Notes under the pieces: generated by a model
Databases searched by the model: none
What the model was told of the DNA's origin: nothing
The model's input: only the letters and a program-made list of their open reading frames with translations
Translations under genes and position numbers: made by a program
Part shown: piece by piece, positions 5,705 to 5,918 of the stretch
How the letters are laid out: every line of letters begins with the position of its first letter
Numbering within the stretch: position 1 is the first letter of the stretch
Source: an uncultured Selenomonadaceae bacterium
GTDB taxonomy: Bacteria; Bacillota; Negativicutes; Selenomonadales; Selenomonadaceae
Length of the DNA stretch: 5,918 bases
Direction: 5' to 3'
Assembly: GCA_905235425.1 (NCBI GenBank)
Contig: CAJOKY010000197.1
Span: 1 to 5,918 of the forward strand

Positions 5705-5918
5705 TTAAAAAAGTGACAGCGTGTAGAGATAGACAACAGCTGCAGGAATAGCAAGTAGTGATGAGTCAAAACGATCCAGCATACCACCATGGCCAGGCAG
5801 GATGTTTCCACTGTCCTTGATGCCAAGGGTGCGTTTGAACAGACTCTCTATCAGGTCGCCCCATGTGCCAAAGATGACAACAGTGAGTCCAAGACCAGCC
5901 CATTCAGGAGCGTTGAGT
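5705..5918 (-). CDS. cdsA: Phosphatidate cytidylyltransferase, C-terminal fragment (start outside window)
   Basis: Translating the minus strand from the right edge to TAA at 5707-5705 gives 71 residues with no stop. They contain the complete CDS family signature: SLFKRTLGIKDSGNILPG, then HGGMLDRFD, which fits the pattern S-x-x-K-R-x4-K-D-x-G-x2-L-P-x-H-G-G-x2-D-R-x-D. After it comes a final hydrophobic segment, SSLLAIPAAVVYLYTLSLF. CdsA is an inner-membrane enzyme that makes CDP-diacylglycerol from phosphatidic acid and CTP, the precursor of phospholipids. The wording GIKDSGNILPGHGG and the very short tail after the last membrane helix resemble Bacteroidales CdsA. It is convergent with the gene to its left. 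The N-terminal three quarters lie beyond the window. Confidence 0.93.
   Translation of the reverse strand, partial: LNAPEWAGLGLTVVIFGTWGDLIESLFKRTLGIKDSGNILPGHGGMLDRFDSSLLAIPAAVVYLYTLSLF

Overview
The window reads as two pieces of DNA from different bacteria. Bases 1 to about 5020 look like a moderately AT-rich Firmicutes-type genome, most likely a Negativicutes (Selenomonas-like) gut or rumen anaerobe. This is inferred from a large fused PurL, a 324-residue MraY, an indolepyruvate oxidoreductase subunit and strong GGAGG-type ribosome binding sites. Bases from about 5060 to 5918 look like a Bacteroidales (Prevotella-like) genome: Lys and Gln codons switch to AAG and CAG, and the last 214 bases encode, on the minus strand, the C-terminus of a Bacteroidales-style CdsA. 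The join falls inside an open reading frame with no mobile element or integration signature, so an assembly chimera is the leading explanation. Horizontal transfer cannot be excluded from sequence alone.

Layout: the 3' part of purL (glutamine amidotransferase end) runs off the left edge. Nine bases later comes a family 2 glycosyltransferase. mraY (lipid I synthesis), iorB (arylpyruvate:ferredoxin oxidoreductase beta subunit) and a CARF-like CRISPR-associated protein follow, all on the plus strand. The CARF-like gene has an apparent single-base frameshift near 4836 and then runs into the junction. Beyond the junction are the C-terminal part of an unrecognised protein, a hairpin terminator, and convergent partial cdsA.

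The most striking structure is a set of 7-base-period repeat arrays. One lies inside purL, where it encodes a roughly 30-residue linker between the synthase and amidotransferase regions and contains a canonical G-quadruplex motif. The others fill the gaps before mraY, between mraY and iorB, and between iorB and the CARF gene. The arrays on the two sides of iorB are inverted copies of one another, and the downstream array supplies the last iorB codons and its stop codon within a long hairpin.

The genes do not form an obvious single pathway: purine synthesis, cell-surface glycosylation, peptidoglycan lipid synthesis, amino-acid fermentation and nucleotide-signal-linked defence are side by side. 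mraY lacks its usual division/cell-wall cluster neighbours and iorB lacks adjacent iorA.
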